Under the pieces are notes generated by a model. It did not search any database and was not told where the DNA came from. It saw only the letters and a program-made list of their open reading frames with translations. From NCBI RefSeq assembly GCF_964340395.1, contig NC_135563.1, positions 702,501-766,500 on the forward strand: 64,000 bases of DNA, given 5' to 3'. Source of the DNA: Glandiceps talaboti (lineage: Eukaryota > Hemichordata > Enteropneusta > Spengelidae). A program made the translations under genes and the position numbers. Of the stretch, positions 50,981-60,776 are shown one piece after another. The number at the start of each line of letters is the position of its first letter. Position 1 is the first letter of the stretch.

Positions 50981-52055
50981 AACAAGTCATTGATAATGAC
51001 ATAGTTCCCGCTATAATTGGGTTTTTAGGAATTATCACTACTCTGATCACGCAACAACATTTGTGAACCTAAAACAAACAGACTTAGATATGTTGTGTGT
51101 ACTTGTTGGACATGGAATATGCCTCCAACAATAAAGGATTGGTTGGGTATGGGGGATCATATCATGATGAAAATGGAGTCTGAGTTATGGCTTTGGACAT
51201 GGAAAATTCACAAACAAAATGGCTGCCAGGCAGCCATATTGGATCGTATCACGACAAAAATGGATATGCACATGTATGTCATAGAACACTGTCCTAATAC
51301 CAACTTTAAATGAGATCTGTTCAAGCATGTCTGAGTTATGGCTTTGGACATGAGAATTCGCAAACAAAATGGCTGCCAGGCAGCCATATTGGATCGTATC
51401 ACAACGAAAATGGATATGCACATGTATGTCATAGAACACTGTCCGAATACCAACTTTGAATGAGATCTGTTTAAGCATGTCTGAGTTATGGCTTTGGACA
51501 TGGAAAATTCACAAACAAAATGGCTGGCAGGCAGCCATATTGGATCGTATCACGACGAAAATGGATATACACATGTATGTCATAGAACACTGTCCTAATA
51601 CCAACTTTGAATGAGATCTGTTCAAGCATGTCTGAGTTATGGCTTTGGACATGAAAATTCACAAACAAAATGGCTACCAGGCAGCCATATTGGATCGTAT
51701 CACAATGAAAATGGATATGCACATGCATGTCATAGAACACTGTCTTAATACCAATTTTGAATGAGATCTGTTAAAGCATGTCTGAGTTATGGCTTTACAC
51801 AGGGAAAATTCGCAAACAAAATGGTTGCTAGGCAGCCATATTGGATCGTATCATAAAACAAATTGACGTGCATATGTATGCCATAGTATGTTGCCCCAGT
51901 ACCAAGTTTGAAAAAAATCGGTCCAGGCATCTCCAAGAAACAGCTGCGGACGGACGGATGGACGGACGGACGCACGCACGGACACACGGACGGACGGACA
52001 GACGGAACCCAATCCATAAGTCCCCGTTCCGGACTTCGTCCGCGGGGACTAAAAA
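50981..52055 (+). mobile_element. Family 2 element, complete copy
   Basis: The 5' end is AACAAGTCATTGATAATGAC, then CATAGTTCCCGCTATAATTG. There are about five core repeats of roughly 150 bp (ATGGCTGCCAGGCAGCCAT). The tail is CCAGGCATCTCCAAGAAAC plus a CGGACGGA run. The 3' end is a strong hairpin, AGTCCCCG..CCGGACTTCGTCCG..CGGGGACT, then AAAAA. It encodes no protein. Open frames on both strands arise from the core repeat. It resembles non-autonomous rolling-circle (Helentron/pearl-like) elements with internal core repeats, but this is inference. Confidence 0.82.
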
Positions 52056-52147
52056 CTAACATGTTAGGTTATGTGCCACAGAACCAGAAAGAAGTTACAT
52101 GCAAATATACAGTAACATGATTAGCATGTTATGAAGGAAGTACCTAC

Positions 52148-52237
52148 CATGAATATAAGTAGGGTTAGATTTGGCCCCTGCATGATACCCAGCCACACCA
52201 GGAGGAGGATGCTGTTCAACAATCAATTGGTTAGTGT
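52148..52237 (-). CDS. Cassette exon with NPTY motif
   Basis: This is a 90-nt exon with acceptor CTTTACTTTGACAG and donor CATG|GTAGGT on the minus strand, phase 1 at both ends. With the borrowed G it reads DTNQLIVEQHPPPGVAGYH, then AGAKSNPTYIH, and leaves a G. NPTY matches the NPxY pattern used by PTB-domain proteins and endocytic adaptors on receptor tails; PPPG is also Pro-rich. It lies between the 51-nt exon at 54951 and the 66-nt exon at 48798. Splice signals here are the strongest of the series. Confidence 0.83.
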
Positions 52238-52500
52238 CTGTCAAAGTAAAGAAAGAAATAGATAAGGACAGTGGGAAATGATCCTATTCACCAAGGAAAG
52301 AAAAAGAACAAGCCATCATAGATGACATAGTCAAAGCTATTTGGGAGCTATTGATTCATGTTTGGATTGTAACACTTCTTGTCCGTGATAAGTGCAATCA
52401 CAAATTGACATGCATATGTACCTAATAGTACATTGCCCTTATACCAAGATTGACTGAAATTGATCTGCTCAGACATGTTTACCAAATAGTTCCAGACATG
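52238..52500. other. Intronic remnant resembling a family 2/3 tail
   Basis: A stretch with AATTGACATGCATATGTACC and TACCAAGATTGACTGAAATTG (52397-52462) resembles the last core unit of families 2 and 3 in diverged form. Confidence 0.45.
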
Positions 52501-53377
52501 AAAAATAGCACCAATGGCATTGTAGCACAACTGTACAGTTTTTAAAATGTTTATCCACATGTTGATCCATGCTAGATATAGGTGTTCATTTGTTGAATGA
52601 CTATCAAGTTGCCTATACAACCATGTTGTTATCTTTACATTACATGCAACCATTTGGTTGTTGCTATGGGTGTGGTCTTGTTGCTAGACAAATTTATATA
52701 AATTTTATGAATGTTTATTCACTTGTCTATTAATCCCTGTTGTTATCTTTGTGAAATACACCACCTTTTGGCTGTTGCTATGGGCAGGGTCATGGTCGCT
52801 AGGGATATTTGCATACATTTTTTGAACTCACTTGCCTACCAGATGTTATTTGACCAAAATTACTGACATTTGGTTGTTGCTAAGGGTGTTGTCATGGTTG
52901 ATACGGCCAACTGTGTTACAATATTTTGAAGAAAATCTGCAGAATAACACTTTTTGACCAATATTCACTTTTTCTTACACCTAATTTGCATATTACTGAT
53001 GAGATCATTATATACTTAATATTTCTTCATCTATACACCCCCAGATGCATCCCCATTAAATTTCAGCCCAATCTGCTGAGTAGTTTTGAAATTAAAGATT
53101 TTTGACCAAAAAGACACATTTTTAGCCATAATTTGCATGTTACTGATGGGATCATCATGCCATGAACAAATGTTAATTTACACCCCTAAAGAAAGTTCCC
53201 ACCAAATTTCAGGCTGATCTGCCCTGTAGTTTCGGAGTTTAAGTCTTTTGACCAAAAATCACATTTTTTTCACCCAAAACGCACATCTCTGATGTGATCA
53301 TTTTCATTTGAAAAATTTTCCGTACGCGCTAGTGTGCACTACTCAACGCCTTCCCCTAGTTCAGTTGTGCTAAAAAT
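52501..53377 (+). mobile_element. Family 1 element
   Basis: The 5' end is AAAAATAGCACCAATGGCATTG and the 3' end CTAGTTCAGTTGTGCTAAAAAT. Both types of core unit are present. The partner arm of the 3' hairpin is replaced by CGTACGCGCTAGTGTGCAC, itself a small inverted repeat. Non-coding. Confidence 0.8.
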
Positions 53378-53752
53378 CACTCCATCAAATCAAATCAAAT
53401 GAAATAAAATGTTACACAATCACTTTATGTAGCTAAGTCAGGAAGCTATAAATTTTTTAATAGAATTTTTGAGTAACAACTGTTATCCTAATTTGCATTA
53501 TTAGTTGACAAAATGTGATGACTTGCCATGATATTTTCATTGAATGACATAACACTTGGCAGAGGTTCATTTCTTGAGTGCAAATCTATGTCTAATTATT
53601 ACCATAATTAGCATTACAAATTTTAAGAATATCACTTTCTAAAAATAACTGCTGCTTCAAATACATTTAAACCTTAAAGACACATTCTTTATAAACTACA
53701 TATGTTAATTTGCATAATGATTACCATAATTTGTTCATTATTCATACATTTA
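53378..53752. other. Unique intronic spacer
   Basis: No feature is recognised. Confidence 0.45.
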
Positions 53753-54666
53753 AACAAGTCATTGAGAATGACATAGTCCCCGCTATGATTGGGCATGTCT
53801 GAGTTATGGCTTTGGACATGAAAACTGTGCCAACAAAACCACTGCCAGGCAGCCATATCGGATTGTATCACAACAAAATTGGATATGCACATGTATGTCA
53901 TAGAACACTGTCCTAATGCCAACTTTGAATGACATCTGTTCAAGCATGTCTGAGTTATGGCTTTGGACATGAAAAATTCACAAACAAAATGGCTGCTAGG
54001 CGGCGATATTAGATCGTATCACGACAACAATGAATATGCACATGTATGTCATAGAACACTGTCCTAATGCCAACTTTGAATGAGATCTGTTCAAGCATGT
54101 CTGAGTTATGGCTTTGGACATGGAAAATTTGCAAACAAAATGGCTGCCAGGCAGCCATATTGGATCGTATCACGATGAAAATAGATATGCACAATGTGCA
54201 TGTATATCACAAAACACTGTGCTAATACCAACTTTGAATGAGATCTGTTCAAGCATGTCTGAGTTATGGCTTTGGACGTGGAAAATTCGCAAACAAAATG
54301 GCTGCTAGGCACCCATATTGGATTGTATCACGACAACAATGAATATGCACATGTATGTCATAGAACACTGTCCTAATACCAACTTTGAATGAGATCTGTT
54401 CAAGCATGTCTGAGTTATGGCTTTAGACAGGGAAAATTTGCAAACAAAATGGCTTAGGCAGCCATATTGGATCATATCATGAAGCAAATTGACATGCATA
54501 TGTATGCCATTGTATGTTGCCCCTGTACCAAGTTTGAAAAAAAATCGGTCCAGGCATCTCCAAGAAACGGCTCTGGACGGACGGACGGACGGACGAACGG
54601 ATGCACGGACAGACAGAACCCAATCCATAAGTCCCCGTCCCAGTCTTCGTCCGGCGGGGACTAAAA
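53753..54666 (+). mobile_element. Family 2 element, complete copy
   Basis: Both ends are present: AACAAGTCATTGAGAATGAC with CATAGTCCCCGCTATG on the left, and GTCCCCG..CGTCCGGCGGGGACT with AAAAA on the right. There are about four core units, one with a partly deleted ATGGCTTAGGCAGCCAT arm. The CGGACGGA run lies at about 54576-54610. Non-coding. Confidence 0.82.
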
Positions 54667-54950
54667 AGAAGTTGTTATAATAACAATAATTCACATGCAT
54701 TGTGTTTTACATCAAAATAGTTGTATAGTATAATAATAAGTAATAATTAGCATTATGTTTCTATTTAGTCACTCAACTTTGGCAGTACTTTTAGTTTATG
54801 TGTTCTTTTAGTATATTAAATTAATTTCATTATAAACTGATTTACTAGAGTTTAAGTATGACATGTTTATGAGCATAGATGTGAAATATGCTAAAAGTGT
54901 GAATTCCGCACAATGAAAATCACTTAGTAACATTGTAGGCAGATACAAAC
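54667..54950. other. Unique intronic spacer
   Basis: No feature is supported. Confidence 0.45.
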
Positions 54951-55001
54951 CTGCTAAATGATCTGTTCTCTGCCCATAACCAACAGAATCATAAGTCATA
55001 A
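54951..55001 (-). CDS. Most upstream supported exon of the minus-strand gene
   Basis: This is a 51-nt exon with acceptor TTGATTCTTTTCAG and donor GCAG|GTTTGT on the minus strand, phase 1 at both ends. After one residue completed by the previous exon (Val or Ile) it reads MTYDSVGYGQRTDHLA and leaves a G, which joins DTNQ of the next exon. The two tyrosines (TYDSVGYG) fit the Tyr-rich character of the rest. Its upstream partner lies to the right, across the 18-bp minisatellite that starts about 200 bp away. The internal Met is not a supported start, since the acceptor is good and no promoter-like sequence is near. Confidence 0.7.
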
Positions 55002-55196
55002 CTGAAAAGAATCAAGGTATAAATACTTCAACAGTTAATAATTTGGGCACAGAAATGAAAATAACGTAAAAAACTTGTATTTTTCTGACAAAACAACTAC
55101 ATGTATACAAGAATAAGAAGCACATCAAATCAAGCTCATACAAACATGTGTTATCTTGAATATGCACAATACAATACAATACACTACATTATTATT

Positions 55197-57634
55197 ATGG
55201 TGTGTGTAGTTACTATGGTGTGTGTAGTTACTATGGTGTGTGTAGTTATTATGGTGTGTGTAGTTATTATGGTGTGTATAGTTGGTGTGTGTAGTTACTA
55301 TGGTGTGTGTAGTTAATATGGTGTGTGCAGTTATTATGGTGTGTGCAGTTATTATGGTGTGTGCAGTTATTATGGTGTGTGTAGTTACTATGGTGTGTGT
55401 AGTTACTATGATGTGTGCAGTTACTATGGTGTGTGTAGTTATTATGGTGTGTGCAGTTATTATGGTGTGTGTAGTTATTATGGTGTGTGTAGTTACTATG
55501 GTGTGTGTAGTTAATATGGTGTGTGCAGTTACTATGGTGTGTGTAGTTATTATGGTGTGTGTAGTTATTATGGTGTGTGTAGTTACTATGGTGTGTGTAG
55601 TTATTATGGTGTGTGTAGTTATTATGGTGTGTGTAGTTATTATGGTGTGTGTAGTTACTATGATGTGTGCAGTTATTATGGTGTGTGTAGTTATTATGGT
55701 GTGTGTAGTTACTATGGTGTGTGTAGTTACTATGATGTGTGCAGTTATTATGGTGTGTGTAGTTATTATGGTGTGTGTAGTTACTATGGTGTGTGTAGTT
55801 ACTATGATGTGTGCAGTTATTATGGTGTGTGCAGTTATTATGGTGTGTGCAGTTATTATGGTGTGTGTAGTTACTATGGTGTGTGCAGTTATTATGGTGT
55901 GTGCAGTTATTATGGTGTGTGCAGTTATTATGGTGTGTATAGTTGGTGTGTGTAGTTACTATGGTGTGTGTAGTTATTATGGTGTGTGTAGTTACTATGG
56001 TGTGTATAGTTGGTGTGTGTAGTTATTATGGTGTGCAGTTATTATGGTGTGTGTAGTTATTATGGTGTGTGTAGTTGTTATGGTGTGTGTAGTTACTATG
56101 GTGTGTATAGTTATTAAGGTGTGTGTAGTTACTATGGTGTGTGTAATTATTATGGTGTGTGTAGTTATTATGGTGTGTGTAGTTGTTATGGTGTGTGTAG
56201 TTATTATGGTGTGTGTAGTTGTTATGGTGTGTGTAGTTACTAAGGTGTGTGTAGTTACTATGGTGTGTGTAGTTGTTATGGTGTGTATAATTATTATGGT
56301 GTGTGTAGTTACTATGGTGTGTATAGTTGGTGTGTGTAGTTACTATGGTGTGTGTAGTTACTATGGTGTGTGTAGTTATTATGGTGTGTGCAGTTATTAT
56401 GGTGTGTGTAGTTACTATGGTAAGTGTAGTTACTATGGTAAGTGTAGCTACTATGGTGTGTGTAGTTACTATGGTGTGTATAGTTACTATGGTGTGTGTT
56501 GTTACTATGGTGTGTGTAGTTGGTGTGTGTAGTTACTATGGTGTGTGCAGTTATTATGGTGTGTGAAGTTGTTATGGTGTGTGTTTTTACTATGGTGTGT
56601 GTAGTCACTATGGTGTGTTATTATTATGGTGTGTGTAGTTACTATGGTGTGTGTAGTTACTATGGTGTGTGTAGTTGGTGTGTGTAGTTACTATGGTGTG
56701 TGTAGTTGGTGTGTGTAGTTACTATGGTGTGTGCAGTTATGGTGTGTGTAGTTGTTATGGTGTGTGTAGTTACTATGGTGTGTGTAGTTACTATGTGTGT
56801 GTAATTATGATGGTGTGTGTAGTTATTATGGTGTGTGTAGTTATTATGGTGTGTGTAGTTGTTATGGTGTGTGTAGTTACTATGGTGTGTGTAATTATTA
56901 TGGTGTGTGTAGTTGTTATGGTGTGTGTAGTTATTATTGTGTGTGTAGTTATTGTGGTTTGTGTAGTTAGTATGGTGTGTATAGTTGGTGTGTGTAGTTA
57001 CTATGGTGTAGTTACCATGGTGTGTGTAGTTACTGTGATGTGTGCAGTTATTATGGTGTGTGTAGTTACTATGGTGTGTGTAATTACTATGGTGTGTGTA
57101 GTTACTATGGTGTGTATATTTACTATGGTGTGTGTAGTTACTATGGTGTGTGTAATTACTATGGTGTGTGTAGTTACTATGGTGTGTATAGTTACTATGG
57201 TGTGTGTAGTTACTATGGTGTAGTTAGTTATTATGGTGTGTGTAGTTACTATGGTGTGTGTGTAGTTACTATGGTGTGTGTAGTTGTTATGGTGTGTGTA
57301 GTTATTATGGTGTGTGTAGTTACTATGGTGTGTAGTTACTATGGTGTGTGTAGTTACTATGGTGTGTATAGTTACTATGGTGTGTGTAGTTATTATGGTG
57401 TGTAGTTACTATGGTGTGTGCAGTTACCATGGTGTGTGTAGTTACTATGGTGTGTGTAGTTATTATGGTGTGTGTAGTTGTTAGGGTGTGTGTAGTTACT
57501 ATGGTGTGTGTAGTTACTATGGTGTATGTAGTTACTATGGTGTAGTTACTATGGTGTGTGTAGTTATTATGGTGTGTGTAATTATTATGGTGTATGTAGT
57601 TATTATGGTTTGTGTAGTCATTATGGTGTGCAGT
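55197..57634. repeat. 18-bp minisatellite, about 135 copies
   Basis: The unit is TATGGTGTGTGTAGTTAC, with TTAT, TTGT and GCAG variants. A shorter GTTGGTGTG junction recurs irregularly. It gives open frames of up to 246 codons (MVCVVT and SYYGVC repeats), which I reject. It lies in the intron upstream of the 54951-55001 exon. Confidence 0.95.
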
Positions 57635-57788
57635 TATAATATAAAAGTGCTGGCCCTGATTTTGAATTTGATTTTCATTTTTAGGCAAGTAATGGTATGT
57701 AGTGTGGCATCTGGTAGGTACTATTTCTGGTATTACATGATCCAATGACATTCACTTCATTATCATCACCTACATAAGTGAATGCTAT
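57635..57788. other. Short unique segment with a weak possible exon
   Basis: On the minus strand, 57722-57769 would be a 48-nt phase-1 exon reading GDDNEVNVIGSCNTRN. Its acceptor (CACTTATGTAG) is moderate and its donor (AATA|GTACCT) is poor. I do not call it as a coding feature. Confidence 0.2.
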
Positions 57789-58627
57789 AAAAATAGCGCC
57801 AACGGAGTTGTAGCACAATAGACCATTACCCGTCTCGCGGGAGACGCCATTGAGTGCATAGCAACCACATTCGGGTGGTCAAGCTGAAGTGTCAACCGCT
57901 TAGCAACACCATTGTTCTCGACGTCACGTACAGTGCAATACGTATGATCATGGAAGTATACTTCCATAGTATGATAGATCAAGGGAAGCAAACTTTTAAA
58001 GTATGGTTGTAAAAACGATGTGCGTATGTGAAATTCATAACTAGCCGTCAGACGTGACGGTGATTTTTGGCCGTCTGGGCGCAGATGAAGAGCGGTTGAG
58101 ATTGACAGTTTCAACATGAACTTGAAAATATTACTAGAGTTGGATCCACTCGAGGATCGCAGGCCCTATGGTTGAAAACTTGCATGTCAGGTCGCGAATA
58201 TTGTATTCCTATTTTTAAACAACGTCTAAAATTTGATACAATGTCATAACTTTCCCATAGACTTTTTATACGTCGCGTAGCGTCGTCTAAAAACCAACAC
58301 AACAACGTGTACGCGATCACTTTACTGTATAACGTGCTGTTAATAGTTGGCAATGATGTAATTCTTAGTCCGTAATTCGTCAGCTAAATTCGTCAGGGTC
58401 CGCTAAAAACTTTGAAATCGGTTGAGAATTGTTTTCGCTGTCTTTGATTTTATCATATACATTTATAAATGAGCTATATATATGCATTTAAAATTAAAAT
58501 TTAGAGATACTATGTCGTTTTATTTTACGAATTTGGACTATGAGTTCTACAACATGTTCATCGAACTCAAGTATAAACATGGCTGACACGTACACGTGTT
58601 TCACGCATCGCCGGTGATTCCCAATTC

Positions 58628-58828
58628 TAGTTCCTGACGATTGTATTCCGATTTTACTCTAAGTTATCTTCATACAGTACTAGTCTAGTTCATGACGACC
58701 GTATTCCGATTTTACTCTACGTTATTAAGGTAGGGTAAAATTGGAATACGGTCATTGGGAACTAGACTGGTAGATATTGTTGTATGAAGATAACATGTGG
58801 TAAAATCGGAATACGATTGTCAGGAACT
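58628..58828. repeat. 200-bp palindrome of four related units
   Basis: The unit TTCCTGACGATTGTATTCCG (with GATTTTAC following) occurs at 58631 and, diverged, at 58689 in direct orientation. It occurs twice more in inverted orientation up to 58828. The two arms match over roughly 100 bp each, including GTTATCTTCATAC and TCTAGTTC. The order is forward, forward, reverse, reverse. Confidence 0.82.
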
Positions 58829-59342
58829 GATTATGATTTCCCGATCTGTGACGATAATTAAGAACTTTTCAATTCTGAACTCTAGGACCGAAACGGGACA
58901 TTGGCACTCTAAAAATGTGTAAGACTTTTAGCTTTCGTCCGTATTTGTCAACAGCGTAAATGTCAACGGTTCATAAGGGCTTACGGCTGGTGGATGTGTA
59001 GTAGTACTACGCCACACTTCATGTGCATTGCATTCTAATATACTTATATTGAATATTGGTGACGGGAAATGTTTCCACCATGTACATGTGTACTAATAAT
59101 CAAAACTACTCGATTTTGCTTGTCATCATTATAATTCTCTCCGATGCTAAAGTATGACCAATTGAGAACTTCCCAACCTCGAAAATCCGAGGTTAGTTAA
59201 TATGCTAAGCTGTTAGAAATGTGTTAATTGGCCTCATCATCTATATCAACAGAAATAAAGAAGTGTCGGGTATTTGCATAATCTTCTTTTCCATCTTTTC
59301 ATTGTATGCATGGTGCGCTCAGACCACTATAGAAAGAGGTTG

Positions 59343-59455
59343 TCTTGCTGCTAGACGTTCGGGCTTCTCCCGACGAAGTTCGCTGTGACGGCGAACGCCC
59401 ATCCTTGTCGTATTGTAAATTCGGAATAACACCTGAGGTCTAGCAGCTAGACTAG
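59343..59455. mobile_element. Small foldback element, copy 1
   Basis: The ends TCTTGCTGCTAGACG and complement AGTCTAGCTGCTAGACC form inverted repeats. The inside carries TTCGCTGTGACGGCGAACG, a second stem, and GTCGTATTGTA. It is related to the copy at 59906. No target duplication is readable. Confidence 0.65.
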
Positions 59456-59905
59456 GACATGAGTAGCTGTGGCCAGATTCATAGGAAGTATTTATAGTAG
59501 GAGCACAGAAACTTCAAAGGCTTATTTATTCTTTATTGTTTAGTATAATGTCGTAGCGTTATTTTACAAATTGTGACGCGAACTTGGCCGCTTTATAATG
59601 AACACGCAGGACAATAGCCACCTTAGCTCTGAAATATGATTTGAGAACTCTCTGTCAGCAGTTGTGTCGCAGTTCTCTGAGTGCACATTTCCAAACTTTG
59701 ACCCGTCTTTTTTACACCTGACCCCATGAAGACGCGACATTACACAAATATCCATTATCGGATAAAATCTGATTTTAGACTCTAGGTTAGATGCTTGCTC
59801 TGATTCACTTTTTATGATATTATCCTATAAAAAGTACTCTGTACGTGCGAAGAGTAATATTAGAGTCTAAAATTCGATTTTGTTGGCGTCTGTCAAATCG
59901 CTACC

Positions 59906-60067
59906 TAATCTTGCTGCTAGATGTTCGTGCTTTCTTTCGATACTAATTACTATAAGCGAACGAAGTTCGCAGTTAGGGCTTGCCTTGGATGTTCCATCCT
60001 CGATAGCGATGTTCGGTCGTGTGTCGTATTGTATCGGAAGAACATCCGAGGTCTAGCAGATAGACTA
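59906..60067. mobile_element. Small foldback element, copy 2, with 9-bp target duplication
   Basis: The ends TAATCTTGCTGCTAGATG and complement TAGTCTATCTGCTAGACC are inverted repeats. The element is flanked by an exact 9-bp direct repeat ATCGCTACC at 59897-59905 and 60068-60076. A 9-bp duplication is characteristic of Mutator-like elements. At 162 bp it has no coding capacity (the frame at 59921-60103 is incidental). The interior has CGAACGAAGTTCG, a nested perfect stem. Confidence 0.75.
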
Positions 60068-60632
60068 ATCGCTACCATGAAAAGAGGCCAATGGTTTGCG
60101 TGATGTTGAAAATAAAACATCCATATGATTATTATATTGAAACGGCTTAGTGAATACACACAACTAGCACTATAAACGGAGATGTGTTCCAACTCAGACT
60201 CAGACCACTAATGAATATTTTCAGTGATCTGAGGTTACACAGACAAGGAACACAAAATTGCAGTCCCGTGCTTTTAAGTTTTATATTGTTTTGCACTCGC
60301 AAATCCGTGATCAAAGAATGTACACTTGCTATTGGATCCAGGATGAATAAAGTTTAAACGTTGTAAACCTTTCTCGAATATATTCTGACAGTGATGTTGA
60401 ATTTGAGGGAAAATTCTGTTTGACAATAGAATAGACTAGCCAAGATTACTGACTACATAGCTCTTCAATGTAAGTGTGAGCAGTGAAGTGAAAACAGCTA
60501 GTGTACTTCCCGTTTCTCGGACAAGGCAACATTATATCGCCCTTCACATGCTATTGTTTGTAATTGATAAAACAAAAGGCGTTCTATGGAATATCATATC
60601 CCTTCGTCGCTAAAATTAACAGAGACGAGAAA

Positions 60633-60776
60633 ATGACGGAAATGCAAGTTATCGAACAAAATGTGGCGGAGTTTGTAAGGCGGGACTTTGAAATCAGTCG
60701 GAACTGGAAAAGTTCCGATTTCGACACCTTTTGTGATCGTACCAGCGACTACTATCGTCAAAAAGATGTAAAATGA
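60633..60776 (+). CDS. Possible small open frame or exon inside the TIR element
   Basis: An ATG in fair context (GAGACGAGAAAATGA) opens a 47-residue frame, MTEMQVIEQNVAEFVRRDFE..., that ends KSSDFDTFCDRTSDYYRQKD-VK and TGA. The base composition is more coding-like than its surroundings and the peptide is acidic and helical-looking. The frame continues upstream to an earlier ATG at 60564. GT-containing donor-like sites lie near the end (GAT|GTAAAA), so it could be a first exon. I do not recognise the family. It may be a relic of a transposon-encoded protein. Confidence 0.25.
   Translation: MTEMQVIEQNVAEFVRRDFEISRNWKSSDFDTFCDRTSDYYRQKDVK

Noticed and set aside
51185-54700. Recurrent 60-130-codon frames containing MTYMCIS and NMAAWQPFC
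   Set aside because: They follow the 150-bp core repeat of family 2 in several frames, with no start or splice context.
55101-57751. Several Val/Cys/Tyr-rich frames of up to 246 codons
   Set aside because: They come from the 18-bp repeat, and overlapping frames are all open because the period is a multiple of three.
57722-57769. Possible further phase-1 exon (GDDNEVNVIGSCNTRN)
   Set aside because: The donor is poor and the acceptor only moderate. Length and phase fit but do not suffice.
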